64,000 bases of DNA from Prauserella marina (GCF_002240355.1 NZ_CP016353.1:5867001-5931000); one strand, 5' to 3'; positions 45,075 through 53,807 are shown, counted from the first letter of the stretch. The notes: generated by a model from the letters alone, not told the origin. Numbers and translations: made by a program.

Positions 45075-46667
45075 GTGCGTAAAAGCAGACGCAGGACGCT
45101 GACCGGGTTGCTCGCCGTCGCGGCGCTTGGCCTGACCGGCCTGCCCGCGACGGCAGAGCAAACCACGGAACCGGACCGTCGGCTCAGCGACGTGATTCCC
45201 GCTCCCGCCTACACATCGGCCGATCACAGGGCCGACTTCCGCATCGAAAGACACACCTCGATCCGCACCCAGCCCGGCTCGAAACAGGCGAAGCGGATCG
45301 GTGACTACCTCGCGGGTGTGCTGCGCCCCGCGACCGGCTACCCACTGCCCGTGAACAGCGGGCGCGGCAAGGAAAAGACCATCTCGCTCGTGCTCGGTGA
45401 TGCCGACCGGCGCGCCGGAAAGCAGGGCTACGAACTCGACGTCGGCAAAAGCAGGGTGACGGTGCGCGCGAACACCCCGGCCGGTCTGTTCGCCGGCACT
45501 CAGACCCTGCGGCAGTTGCTGCCGGCGAACATCGAGGCCGACCGGGTCCAGCGCGGTCAGCACTGGACGGTGCCAGGCGGCAAGATCGTCGACTATCCGC
45601 GGTTCGCCTATCGCGGCGCCATGCTCGACCTCGCCAGGCATTTCCACTCACTCGACGAGATCAAGGCCTACCTCGACGAGCTGGCCCAATACAAAATCAA
45701 CTATCTGCACCTGCATCTCACCGACGACCAGGGCTGGCGGATCCAGATCGACTCGGGGCCCAAGCTCACCACCCAGGGCGGCGGGCCGGGAACCGGGGTC
45801 GACGGCGAAGGCCCCGGTTATCTGACGAAGGCCGACTACGCGGAACTCAACGCCTACGCGGCCGCGCGCTACATCACGATCGTGCCCGAGATCGACATGC
45901 CGGGACACACCAACGCCGCGCAGTCGACCTACGCGGAACTCAACTGCGACGGCGTCGCCCCGCCACCGCGTACCGACATCGAGGTCGGCTACAGCTCCTT
46001 GTGCATCGACGATCCCTTGACGTACCGGTTCGTCGAAGACGTGATCCGCGAACTCGCCGCGATGACCCCCGGTCCCTACATCCACGTCGGCGGCGACGAG
46101 GCACACGCCACGACGGACGAGGACTACCGGACGTTCATGCGGAAGGTCATCCCGCTCGCCTACAAGTACGGCAAGATCCCGTTCGGCTGGAACGAGATCA
46201 CCAAGGCGGCCCCTCCAGCTTCCGCGGTGCCCCAGTACTGGGCGACGACAACCGAGAACGCCGACGTCGCCGAGGCGGTGAAGCGCGGCAACAAGATCCT
46301 CATGTCGCCTGCCAACAAATCCTATCTCGACATGAAGTACGACGCGAACACGCGGCTCGGCTTGCAGTGGGCCGGATTCATCGAGGTGAAGGACGCCTAC
46401 GAATGGGACCCTGGCAACCATGTCACGGGTGTTCCCGAACGCGCGGTGCTCGGTGTCGAAGCTCCATTGTGGTCGGAGACATTGAGGACACTCGACGACA
46501 TCGAGTTCATGGCGTTTCCCAGGTTGCCCGCCGTCGCCGAACTCGGCTGGTCGCCGAAGGCTTCGCACGACTGGGATTCCTTCTCGGAACGGCTCGCCGA
46601 GCAGGCACCCCGATGGGAACTGCGCGGGGTGGACTTCTACCGCTCGCCCCAGATCGATTGGCCCTGA
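45075..46667 (+). CDS. Secreted beta-N-acetylhexosaminidase (GH20)
   Basis: A 530-residue exported GH20 enzyme removing terminal GlcNAc from chitin fragments. There is a twin-Arg-like basic N-terminus (RKSRRRTLTG) and a hydrophobic segment to about residue 27 (ATA cleavage-like). A GH20b domain follows, then the catalytic TIM barrel with YRGAMLDLARHFHSLDEIK, YKINYLHLHLTDDQGWRIQI, ITIVPEIDMPGHTNAAQSTY, and the catalytic pair in YIHVGGDEAHAT (Asp-Glu). Late motifs QYWATTTENAD, GVEAPLWSETLRTLDDIEFM complete it. GTG at 45075 with GGAGG six bases upstream. A dre element precedes it, supporting GlcNAc-inducible expression. Confidence 0.93.
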   Translation: MRKSRRRTLTGLLAVAALGLTGLPATAEQTTEPDRRLSDVIPAPAYTSADHRADFRIERHTSIRTQPGSKQAKRIGDYLAGVLRPATGYPLPVNSGRGKEKTISLVLGDADRRAGKQGYELDVGKSRVTVRANTPAGLFAGTQTLRQLLPANIEADRVQRGQHWTVPGGKIVDYPRFAYRGAMLDLARHFHSLDEIKAYLDELAQYKINYLHLHLTDDQGWRIQIDSGPKLTTQGGGPGTGVDGEGPGYLTKADYAELNAYAAARYITIVPEIDMPGHTNAAQSTYAELNCDGVAPPPRTDIEVGYSSLCIDDPLTYRFVEDVIRELAAMTPGPYIHVGGDEAHATTDEDYRTFMRKVIPLAYKYGKIPFGWNEITKAAPPASAVPQYWATTTENADVAEAVKRGNKILMSPANKSYLDMKYDANTRLGLQWAGFIEVKDAYEWDPGNHVTGVPERAVLGVEAPLWSETLRTLDDIEFMAFPRLPAVAELGWSPKASHDWDSFSERLAEQAPRWELRGVDFYRSPQIDWP

Positions 46668-46680
46668 CCCGCTGATATTC

Positions 46681-46729
46681 CGCCTCCGGCCCGTGGACAG
46701 TGACACGATTGGTTCACGGGCCGGAGGCG
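46681..46729. terminator. 15-bp perfect inverted repeat between convergent genes
   Basis: CGCCTCCGGCCCGTG and its exact complement around a 19-nt loop, 13 bp after the GH20 stop and 20 bp before the end of the leftward decarboxylase gene. Likely bidirectional terminator. A few more pairs extend it outward (TTC/GGAA with a bulge). Confidence 0.8.
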
Positions 46730-46749
46730 CGGAACCGAGCGGCGACCGC

Positions 46750-48183
46750 TCAGTTCCCGGCAGAACCCATGCGCTCGTATTCCTCACGCACGCGCCGCCA
46801 CGCGGAAAGCACATGGCGGCTTTCCGTCGCGGGGGATCCGAAAGCCATGCGCAACACCACACTGTCGCCGACCTTGGTGTGACTCAGGTACATCGCACCG
46901 GAGGCATTGATCCGCTCCATCAGTTCGAGCGTCAGCGCGTTGTGCTCGACCTCCGACCTTCCCGCCCACAACGGACGAAAGCAGACGAGTCCGAACGGCC
47001 GGTGCGCACGCACTTCGAAACCGGGATCGGCCTCGGCGAGCGTGGCGAATTCGGCCGCGTGCCGCACCCCGGTTCTGATGTGCCCACGCAACCCTTCCGC
47101 GCCGTACCAGCGAATCACCGACCACAATTTGAGCGCCTTGAACCGCCTTCCCAGCGGAATCTGCCAATCCCGGTAGTCGACGACCTCGCCGGAACTCGTC
47201 GCGGAGTTGCGCAAATACTCGGGCAATGTGGACAGTGCGGCGACCATCGGTGCGCTGTCCGCGATCCACAGCACACCGCAATCGAAGTTTGTCAGCAGCC
47301 ACTTGTGCGGATTCGTTGCGTAGGAGTCGGCGTACTCGGCGACGCCGTCGTTGATCCAGCGCAGTTCGGGGCAGACAGCGGACACCCCGGCATACGCGGC
47401 GTCCACATGCAACCACACTCCGTGTCGCGCGCACACCTCGCCGATCTTCCGCACCGGGTCGACGGCGGTCGTCGACGTGGTACCGGTCGTCGCGCACGCC
47501 ATGGCCGGTACGAGCCCCGCAGCGACGTCGTCGGCGACCAGTTCGGCGAGGTGTCCCGCATCCATCGCGAGGCTGTCCTGATCCACCCGCACGCTGCGCA
47601 CGGGCACCCCGGCTATCCGCGCGGCGCGCTCCAGCGACGAATGCGTCTGCGACGAGACGTACACGGCGCATTCCTGTCGGTCACCACCCGCCCGCTCCAG
47701 CGCGGCGAGCAGAGCGACGAGGCTCGCCTCCGACGCGGAACCCTGGATGACCCCGCCGCCGGAACCGGTGGTCCGGAACCGCTCCGGAAGTCCGAGCAGT
47801 TCGGCGAGCCAGTCGACGACGACGGTCTCCAGTTCGGTGCAGGCCGGGCTGGTCGCCCACAACATTCCCTGCACGCCGAGCCCCGACGACAGCAGGTCGC
47901 CGAGGATGCCGGGGCCGCTGGAGTTCGCGGGGAAATAGGCGAAGAAGCCGGGATGCTGCCAGTGGGTGATTCCAGGCAACAACACATCACCGAGGTCGGC
48001 GAGCACGTTCTCGAACGGCTCACCCCGTTCCGGCGGGTGCGCGGGAAGCGCGGCCCTGATCGCGCCGGGCTCCACCCGCGAGCGCACGGGATGCTTTTCG
48101 ATCGAGCCGAGGTAATCGGCGATCCAGTCGACGACCTGCTTGCCGTGGACGCGAAACTCTTCCGGAGTCATGTGCTCGGCCAC
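46750..48183 (-). CDS. PLP-dependent aromatic-L-amino-acid decarboxylase
   Basis: A 477-residue group II decarboxylase. Seen: ITHWQHPGFFAYFPANSSGP, GVIQGSASEASLVALLAALE (PLP phosphate region), YVSSQTHSSLERAARIAGVP, TTGTTSTTAVDPVRKIGEVC, WLHVDAAYAGVSAVCPELR (pyridine-N Asp), and NPHKWLLTNFDCG with the Schiff-base Lys. This matches DOPA/tyrosine/tryptophan decarboxylases, which release CO2 to form the amine. The substrate cannot be fixed from sequence. Start GTG at 48183, or ATG at 48171. Convergent with GH20, and divergent from trpS with a ~100-bp gap; the tryptophan link is suggestive but unproven. Confidence 0.9.
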   Translation of the reverse strand: MAEHMTPEEFRVHGKQVVDWIADYLGSIEKHPVRSRVEPGAIRAALPAHPPERGEPFENVLADLGDVLLPGITHWQHPGFFAYFPANSSGPGILGDLLSSGLGVQGMLWATSPACTELETVVVDWLAELLGLPERFRTTGSGGGVIQGSASEASLVALLAALERAGGDRQECAVYVSSQTHSSLERAARIAGVPVRSVRVDQDSLAMDAGHLAELVADDVAAGLVPAMACATTGTTSTTAVDPVRKIGEVCARHGVWLHVDAAYAGVSAVCPELRWINDGVAEYADSYATNPHKWLLTNFDCGVLWIADSAPMVAALSTLPEYLRNSATSSGEVVDYRDWQIPLGRRFKALKLWSVIRWYGAEGLRGHIRTGVRHAAEFATLAEADPGFEVRAHRPFGLVCFRPLWAGRSEVEHNALTLELMERINASGAMYLSHTKVGDSVVLRMAFGSPATESRHVLSAWRRVREEYERMGSAGN

Positions 48184-48285
48184 GCACTCAGCCTAGGCCG
48201 ACCTCCACCTCGGCAACAGCCGCTGGTAAGGGCGAAGAACTCACCTGAAACCGCCCGAACCGCGCTCATCAGTAGGATGGCCCGC

Positions 48286-49314
48286 ATGCCACAACCCTCG
48301 GCGAAGGTTTCCCTCACCGGCATCAAACCCACCGGTGAGCCCCACCTTGGCAACCTGATCGGCGCGATCAGGCCCGCACTGCGGCTCGCCGAGGAGTACG
48401 ACTCGGTGTATTTCATCGCCGACTACCACGCGCTCACGACCGTGCGCGATCCGCGGCTTCTCAGGCACTACACCCGTTCGGTCGCCGCGACCTGGGTCGC
48501 CGCCGGTCTCGATCCCGCGAGGACCACGTTCTACGTGCAGTCGGACGTGCCGGAGATCTTCGAGCTGAACTGGGCGCTGTCCTGCCTGACCGGCAAGGGC
48601 CTCATGAACAGGGCCCACGCGTACAAGGCGGCGAGGGACCGCAACGTCGAGGCCGGCGAAGAGCCGGACGCGGGCGTCAACATGGGCCTGTTCAACTACC
48701 CGATCCTGATGGCCGTCGACATCCTGATCATGGAGTCGGACGTCGTTCCCGTCGGCAAGGACCAGGTGCAGCACGTCGAGTACGCGGCCGACATCGCGGG
48801 CAGCTTCAACCACGTCTACGGGTCCTCGTACTCGTTCAAGATCCCGCAGGCCATCATTCCCGACGTGGGAACGGGGCACACCCTTCCTGGGCTCGACGGC
48901 CGCAAGATGAGCAAGTCCTACGACAACACCATTCAGCTCTTCCTCCCCGAGAACAAGCTGAAGAAGCTCGTACGGCGCATCCCGACCGACAGCACTCCCG
49001 TCGAGGAGCCGAAAGACCCTGACAGCTCAGCCGTTTTCCAGATCCTCGACCAGTTCGCGCCATCGGGATCGGCGGACATCGTCGCGGAGACCCGCAAGCG
49101 CCTCGAAGCGGGCGGCATGGGCTGGGGCGAGCTGAAGAACGTGTTGTTCGAGGTCCTCAACACCGAACTGACGCCGCTGCGCGAACGCTACGACGAGCTG
49201 ATGAAGCCTGGCAGCGATCTCGACACGTATCTGGCGCAGGGCGCCGAAAAGGCACGCGACCGGGCGAGCGGGGTGCTGGGCTCCGTACGCGAGGCCATCG
49301 GCATCGGCCGCTAG
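48286..49314 (+). CDS. trpS: Tryptophanyl-tRNA synthetase
   Basis: A 342-residue class I synthetase charging tRNA-Trp. Seen: SLTGIKPTGEPHLGNLIGAI (the HIGH-equivalent is PHLGN), YFIADYHALTTVRDPR, YQSDV-like VQSDVPEIFELNWALSCLTG, NYPILMAVDILIMESDVVPV, GKDQVQHVEYAADIAG, and the KMSKS loop GRKMSKSYDNTI. The ATG at 48286 is preceded by TAGGA eight bases upstream; an ATG at 48277 is in frame too. No T-box or attenuator was seen. It is followed by 13 bp and the first of two tandem kinases. Confidence 0.96.
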   Translation: MPQPSAKVSLTGIKPTGEPHLGNLIGAIRPALRLAEEYDSVYFIADYHALTTVRDPRLLRHYTRSVAATWVAAGLDPARTTFYVQSDVPEIFELNWALSCLTGKGLMNRAHAYKAARDRNVEAGEEPDAGVNMGLFNYPILMAVDILIMESDVVPVGKDQVQHVEYAADIAGSFNHVYGSSYSFKIPQAIIPDVGTGHTLPGLDGRKMSKSYDNTIQLFLPENKLKKLVRRIPTDSTPVEEPKDPDSSAVFQILDQFAPSGSADIVAETRKRLEAGGMGWGELKNVLFEVLNTELTPLRERYDELMKPGSDLDTYLAQGAEKARDRASGVLGSVREAIGIGR

Positions 49315-49317
49315 CCA

Positions 49318-49805
49318 TGCCGCAGTCGTGAAGCCGTTGGTCGCGGGTGAACCCGTCTGGATAGGCCGCTACCGCCTCCTGGCCCAACTCGGACAAGGCG
49401 GCATGGGACGCGTCCTGCTCGCACTCTCCCCAGACGGCAGACTCGCCGCCCTCAAACAAATCCACCCACACCTCACCAACAACCCCAACTTCCGCACCCG
49501 CTTCACCCACGAAATCACCGCATCACGCCACGTCTCCGGCGCACACACCGCACCCATCCTCGACGCCGACCCCAACGCACCAACACCCTGGCTCGCCACC
49601 CTCTACATCCCAGGCCCCAACCTCAACAACACCATCACCACCCACGGACCACTCCCCACCCCAGCACTCCACCACCTCACCGCAGGACTCACCACCGCAC
49701 TCACCGACATCCACAACACCGGACTCATCCACCGCGACCTCAAACCCAGCAACATCCTCCTCACCACAGACGGACCCCGCGTCATCGACTTCGGCATCGC
49801 AAGGG
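49318..49805 (+). repeat. 488-bp exact direct repeat, unit A1
   Basis: Identical, base for base by eye, to 51162-51649. It spans from ten bases before the kinase start through the kinase N-lobe and catalytic loop to just after DFG. Codon use is C/A-ending and the plus strand is G-poor, unlike the flanking DNA. Confidence 0.95.
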
Positions 49806-51175
49806 CCGTCGACGACGATCCCGATCGGACACACACGGGGGAACTCGTGGGGTCGCCGGGATTCATGTCCCCGGAACAGGCGGAGGGCAAGCCACTCACC
49901 GCGGCCAGCGACGTGTTCGCTCTCGGCTCGCTTCTCGCGATGGCGGCGACCGGAAGAGCACCCTTCGACGGTGTGACGGCTCCACAGACGCTCTACAACA
50001 TCCTCTACACCGAGCCGGATACTTCCGGGATTCCCTCGCCGCTGCGGGAGATCATCGCCGCGTGCCTCGCGAAAGACCCCGCACAGCGCCCTACACCGCA
50101 ACAGATCCTCGACCACATCGGACCACCCCCGCCGACCAGCCAACCCTGGCCCGCCCCCATCCACGAGCAGATCACCAAACTGGCGGCCAAGGCTCACGCC
50201 GCGGCGCGCACGCCGCCGAAACGCAGCAGGCTCAAGGTGGCCGGTGCCGCGCTCGCGGCCGCTGCCGTCGGTGGCGGTGCCGTGCTCTCGGTCATGCTGA
50301 TCGGCCTCACCGACCAGCAAAAGGGAACCGCGTCCGCCGCGGCTGCTCCCCCGAGCTCAGAGACCACTGTGGACGATGATCCGCTGAGCGCGAACCGGCT
50401 GCGCGCCGTCGATCCGTGCGCGGTGTTCGACGACGGCGTCGAACCGGTCATCGGCGTGCATTTCAACATGTGCACCTACACCGATCCGGACGGGCACTGG
50501 CTCGAACTCAAGATCGGTACCCATGTGCCATCCGATGCCGTCCCCTCCGACGAGATCGCGGGCTTGGCCGTCGGCGTGGACGAGTTCGGCAGCCGAGGGC
50601 ATTGCAGGGCGACCGCCATCCTGCCGGAGGACCCTGCGAACGGCATCACGGTGCAGGCGGGGCCGGGAACGAGCGAGACGCCGAAGGACGACTACTGCGA
50701 CAGCGCCAAGGAAGGGCTCGGCGACGCGATCGAGCGGATCACCTCGGGAACGGCGAACCGGACCGACGGCGAGGATTCACTGGCCACAGTGGACCCTTGC
50801 ACCTTGATCGAGGCGGCGGAACTGCAACGCGTCTTCTCGATAGCGCCGACGACGGAGAAAGAGGGCCTGCACGGTTGTTCCTGGCAGGTCAACGGAAAGA
50901 TCAAGCTCGACCTGGAGAACGCCGTACCTCCAGGAACGACCGAGAGCGAAAAACCCATCAAACTCGGCGACATCGACGCCTTCGAGCAAGCACAGCCAGC
51001 CGACGGAAGCCCTTCCTGCACGGTGAGCTGGAGCCACCGCGAATCAGGCAAAACATTCGACGAGGTCGTCCGGTTACGTTATCTGGCAACGGGAACCGGC
51101 CTTCCGGTCGAGGAAGTGTGCGGCAAGGTCCGGGAAGCAGCGGCTTCGATCATCCCGAGATTGCCGCAGTCGTGA
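49328..51175 (+). CDS. Receptor-type Ser/Thr protein kinase, tandem copy 1
   Basis: A 615-residue PknB-like kinase. N-lobe: LGQGGMGRVLLAL, Lys43 (AALKQI). Then HRDLKPSN (~135-142), DFGIAR (~155-160), and MSPEQAEG for the APE region. A Pro-rich juxtamembrane stretch ends in one TM helix (~305-327, AGAALAAAAVGGGAVL). The outside region (~345-615) has two DUF3558-like halves, each starting VDPC (DPCAVFDDG, DPCTLIEAA) with a second Cys near CTY or CSW, so probably two disulfides. Its GTG start at 49328 follows trpS by 13 bp. The first 478 bp of coding sequence and a 97-bp later block are identical to the next gene. The stop overlaps that gene's start (GTGA). Confidence 0.93.
   Translation: MKPLVAGEPVWIGRYRLLAQLGQGGMGRVLLALSPDGRLAALKQIHPHLTNNPNFRTRFTHEITASRHVSGAHTAPILDADPNAPTPWLATLYIPGPNLNNTITTHGPLPTPALHHLTAGLTTALTDIHNTGLIHRDLKPSNILLTTDGPRVIDFGIARAVDDDPDRTHTGELVGSPGFMSPEQAEGKPLTAASDVFALGSLLAMAATGRAPFDGVTAPQTLYNILYTEPDTSGIPSPLREIIAACLAKDPAQRPTPQQILDHIGPPPPTSQPWPAPIHEQITKLAAKAHAAARTPPKRSRLKVAGAALAAAAVGGGAVLSVMLIGLTDQQKGTASAAAAPPSSETTVDDDPLSANRLRAVDPCAVFDDGVEPVIGVHFNMCTYTDPDGHWLELKIGTHVPSDAVPSDEIAGLAVGVDEFGSRGHCRATAILPEDPANGITVQAGPGTSETPKDDYCDSAKEGLGDAIERITSGTANRTDGEDSLATVDPCTLIEAAELQRVFSIAPTTEKEGLHGCSWQVNGKIKLDLENAVPPGTTESEKPIKLGDIDAFEQAQPADGSPSCTVSWSHRESGKTFDEVVRLRYLATGTGLPVEEVCGKVREAAASIIPRLPQS
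50073..50169 (+). repeat. 97-bp exact direct repeat, unit B1
   Basis: Identical to 51914-52010 by eye; offset 1841, three less than for the first block. It encodes the end of the kinase C-lobe and the following Pro-rich linker (DPAQRPTPQQILDHIGPPPP). The kinase sequence between the two blocks differs. Confidence 0.93.
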
Positions 51176-51649
51176 AGCCGTTGGTCGCGGGTGAACCCGT
51201 CTGGATAGGCCGCTACCGCCTCCTGGCCCAACTCGGACAAGGCGGCATGGGACGCGTCCTGCTCGCACTCTCCCCAGACGGCAGACTCGCCGCCCTCAAA
51301 CAAATCCACCCACACCTCACCAACAACCCCAACTTCCGCACCCGCTTCACCCACGAAATCACCGCATCACGCCACGTCTCCGGCGCACACACCGCACCCA
51401 TCCTCGACGCCGACCCCAACGCACCAACACCCTGGCTCGCCACCCTCTACATCCCAGGCCCCAACCTCAACAACACCATCACCACCCACGGACCACTCCC
51501 CACCCCAGCACTCCACCACCTCACCGCAGGACTCACCACCGCACTCACCGACATCCACAACACCGGACTCATCCACCGCGACCTCAAACCCAGCAACATC
51601 CTCCTCACCACAGACGGACCCCGCGTCATCGACTTCGGCATCGCAAGGG
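51162..51649 (+). repeat. 488-bp exact direct repeat, unit A2
   Basis: Second copy of 49318-49805, offset 1844 bp. Its first ten bases double as the last codons (PQS, stop) of kinase 1, so the repeat edge falls inside the upstream gene. Confidence 0.95.
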
Positions 51650-52971
51650 TGGGAGAGGGCGCGGACCTCACCGGCACCGGAACGGTGCTCGGCTCGCCCT
51701 CCTACATGTCACCGGAGCAGGCTTCCGGACAACCGCTGACACCGGCGAGCGACGTGTTCTCGCTCGGTTCCGTGCTGGCCATGGCCGCGACGGGGCGCGG
51801 GCTGTACACCGGAGCCTCCGCGCCGCAGACGTTGTTCAACATCCTGCACACCGAGCCGGACCTTTCCGGAATTCCGGCGCCGGTTCGCGAGATCGTCGCG
51901 GCCTGCCTCGTGCAAGACCCCGCACAGCGCCCTACACCGCAACAGATCCTCGACCACATCGGACCACCCCCGCCGACCAGCCAACCCTGGCCCGCCCCCA
52001 TCCACGAGCACATCGCCAAGCAGGAGAACGACATCAGGGTGCTGCTCGCCCTTCCGGCTCCTCCGCCACCTCCGACGAAGCGGAAGTGGCCGAAGGTCGC
52101 GGCGGCGGTGGCCGCCGTCGCCGTCGGGGTGGCTGGCACGATCCTCACGGTGAACCTGGCCGGTGGCGCCGACGAGCAGGGAACCCCGGCAAGCGCGGAG
52201 CCCATGCCGGTCGCCGAAGCTCTGCATCCCGACCGGCTCAGGAACACCGATCCGTGCAAGGTCTTTTCAGGTGAGGGAGATGGGCCGGAGGCTCAGGACT
52301 CCGACTACCTCGACCGGTGTGACTACCGGACCCCGTCGGGCGGGCGCTTCACGTTGAAACTCGGCGACGAGGTGACGACGGCGGGCGCGCGGGTGTCCGA
52401 CCGGAAGATCGAGGAACTGGGCGTACTGCTGACGGACCTCACCGGTGGCTGCGAGGCGACGATCCAGCTTCCCGAGCTGCCGAGTTTCGGGATCACCGTG
52501 TCGAATTCGGCGAGCACCTCGTGCGTGGTCGTGCAGAACTGGCTCGCCGAAGCCGTGACCGCGCTGCGCTTGGGCGGCGGCGAGTGGGACGCGCCGGAAT
52601 CCAGTGTGGTCCGTTCCGATCCCTGCGCGGTGGTATCGCCGGAAGCCGCGCGGGAGATCCTGGCACGACCGGCCACGACGGAACTGACGGGCCTGCGGGA
52701 ATGCAGCTGGAACGCGGGCGGCACCGTGGTGCTCTCGATCGAGCAGGGCCGGGGTCCGCACACCGGCAGCGAGTATTCGGGGGTCGATGTCGGGGGCAGG
52801 GAAGCCACCGTGCGTGAGCTCACCAGCAGTTGCGTGATCAACTGGGCGCAGCGGCCGATCGACGAGAAGCGCACGGAGAACGTCAGCGTTCGCGCCATGA
52901 CCGGCGAAGGTTCGTGCGACGTGGCGCGCGAATTCGCCGAGACCGCGCTCGAAGGACTGCCGCGAGGCTGA
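51172..52971 (+). CDS. Receptor-type Ser/Thr protein kinase, tandem copy 2
   Basis: A 599-residue paralogue of the preceding gene with the same plan: kinase domain (Lys43, HRDLKPSN, DFGIAR, MSPEQASG), Pro-rich linker, one TM helix (~305-325), and an outside region with two DUF3558-like halves (DPCKVFSGE and CDYRT; DPCAVVSPE and CSWNAG). The outside parts of the two kinases differ greatly while the N-lobes are identical, so ligand specificity has probably diverged. The GTG start at 51172 overlaps the kinase 1 stop. Ends 4 bp from the convergent Nudix gene. Confidence 0.93.
   Translation: MKPLVAGEPVWIGRYRLLAQLGQGGMGRVLLALSPDGRLAALKQIHPHLTNNPNFRTRFTHEITASRHVSGAHTAPILDADPNAPTPWLATLYIPGPNLNNTITTHGPLPTPALHHLTAGLTTALTDIHNTGLIHRDLKPSNILLTTDGPRVIDFGIARVGEGADLTGTGTVLGSPSYMSPEQASGQPLTPASDVFSLGSVLAMAATGRGLYTGASAPQTLFNILHTEPDLSGIPAPVREIVAACLVQDPAQRPTPQQILDHIGPPPPTSQPWPAPIHEHIAKQENDIRVLLALPAPPPPPTKRKWPKVAAAVAAVAVGVAGTILTVNLAGGADEQGTPASAEPMPVAEALHPDRLRNTDPCKVFSGEGDGPEAQDSDYLDRCDYRTPSGGRFTLKLGDEVTTAGARVSDRKIEELGVLLTDLTGGCEATIQLPELPSFGITVSNSASTSCVVVQNWLAEAVTALRLGGGEWDAPESSVVRSDPCAVVSPEAAREILARPATTELTGLRECSWNAGGTVVLSIEQGRGPHTGSEYSGVDVGGREATVRELTSSCVINWAQRPIDEKRTENVSVRAMTGEGSCDVAREFAETALEGLPRG
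51914..52010 (+). repeat. 97-bp exact direct repeat, unit B2
   Basis: Second copy of 50073-50169. Confidence 0.93.
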
Positions 52972-52975
52972 GCCG

Positions 52976-53521
52976 TCAGGTCGCCAGCCGATCGAGGAAT
53001 TCCCTGACGTTGTCTTCCGCGACCTCGGCACGTGCGTCGCCGAGGGCGAACCAGCGCAGCGGAGCACCCGGTTCCTCCGGCACGGCCTCGTCCGGTGCCG
53101 ATGTCGCCAGGACGAACCGCAGGTCGGCGTGCTCGTGTGCGGGTTCGTCACCTTTCGCGGGTACCCCGACGACCGCGACCTGCCGGAGGTCGGCGGAAGG
53201 CCACGGCCTGAGATCGGTGAGGCCGGTTTCCTCCTCGCCCTCGCGGTGGATGACGTCGAGCGGATCGGTCTCACCCGGGTCGCCGTGCCCGCCCACCAGC
53301 AACCACGACTGGTGCCGGGGATGCCAGCGCAGCAGCACCCTCGACGTCTCGGGGTGCACGATCACGGCCGATGCGGTGAGGTGCAGCGGCAGCGCGCGCG
53401 ACCAGGGATCGGTTTCGCCCGCGACGAGGTCGCGCACCCTGGCGAGGTGGGCCGATTCGAGTGGGTCACGCGCCTCATATCGAGACAACATGTCGACAAG
53501 TGGACCACCGGCGACGATCAT
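52976..53521 (-). CDS. Nudix hydrolase
   Basis: A 181-residue Nudix protein. The Nudix box is GGHGDPGETDPLDVIHREGE followed by EETGL, with the Glu residues of REGEEE intact but one extra residue in the spacer between GE and RE compared with MutT. The N-terminal extension precedes ALPLHLTASAVIVHPETSRV, and WLLVGGHGD follows. Substrate unknown: a nucleotide or CoA diphosphate linked to another group. The ATG at 53519-53521 is the first good start; no SD is evident, so a leaderless message is possible. Convergent with the second kinase. Confidence 0.88.
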   Translation of the reverse strand: MIVAGGPLVDMLSRYEARDPLESAHLARVRDLVAGETDPWSRALPLHLTASAVIVHPETSRVLLRWHPRHQSWLLVGGHGDPGETDPLDVIHREGEEETGLTDLRPWPSADLRQVAVVGVPAKGDEPAHEHADLRFVLATSAPDEAVPEEPGAPLRWFALGDARAEVAEDNVREFLDRLAT

Positions 53522-53642
53522 GGTCGCAAGACTAATCGGCTGCTCACCACGGCCGCACGCGCTTTTGAAGGACGGTCCCGATCCTGTGACCCACGCCAAA
53601 AACGGAGGGCGAACCGGGCAGCGCGTCTGTTACGGTCGACTG

Positions 53643-53666
53643 ATGCAGTACCTCTACTTCCTCTGA
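53643..53666 (+). CDS. Leader peptide MQYLYFL upstream of the ABC-F gene
   Basis: ATG-CAG-TAC-CTC-TAC-TTC-CTC-TGA: a 7-codon reading frame 144 bp upstream of the ABC-F start. Very short hydrophobic/aromatic leaders ahead of antibiotic-resistance ABC-F and methyltransferase genes are known ribosome-stalling sensors. The following DNA can form competing hairpins (53704-53807), one of which covers the ABC-F ribosome site. No clear SD for the leader itself is seen; it may be leaderless. Confidence 0.7.
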   Translation: MQYLYFL

Positions 53667-53703
53667 GAGCCCGACGCCGGCCATTCCGGACGTCCGCGTC
53701 GCG

Positions 53704-53807
53704 CGGGCGCCGAAGGGCCGATGCCTCTGTCGTTGTCTCTCATTTCACGGGTTCCTCCGCGCGAGGGCAGAACTGTGTCTTCCGCGCGGCGCCCGTTCTT
53801 GGAGGAA
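53704..53807 (+). promoter_or_regulatory. Candidate translational/transcriptional attenuator of the ABC-F gene
   Basis: Mutually exclusive pairings. (a) CGGGCGCCG 53704-53712 with CGGCGCCCG 53787-53795. (b) CCGCGCG 53757-53763 with CGCGCGG 53783-53789, plus ACGGG 53747-53751 with CCCGT 53792-53796. (c) TTCCTCC 53752-53758 with the SD GGAGGAA 53801-53807. Structure choice by a ribosome stalled on MQYLYFL is inference. Confidence 0.6.

Noticed and set aside
48184-48285. T-box or Trp leader before trpS, or tryptophan operon link with the decarboxylase
   Set aside because: Only ~100 bp, with no specifier loop, antiterminator or Trp-rich leader frame visible.
49318-52010. Insertion sequence or transposon carrying the kinase repeats
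   Set aside because: No transposase, terminal inverted repeats or target duplication; repeat edges lie inside the kinase reading frames.
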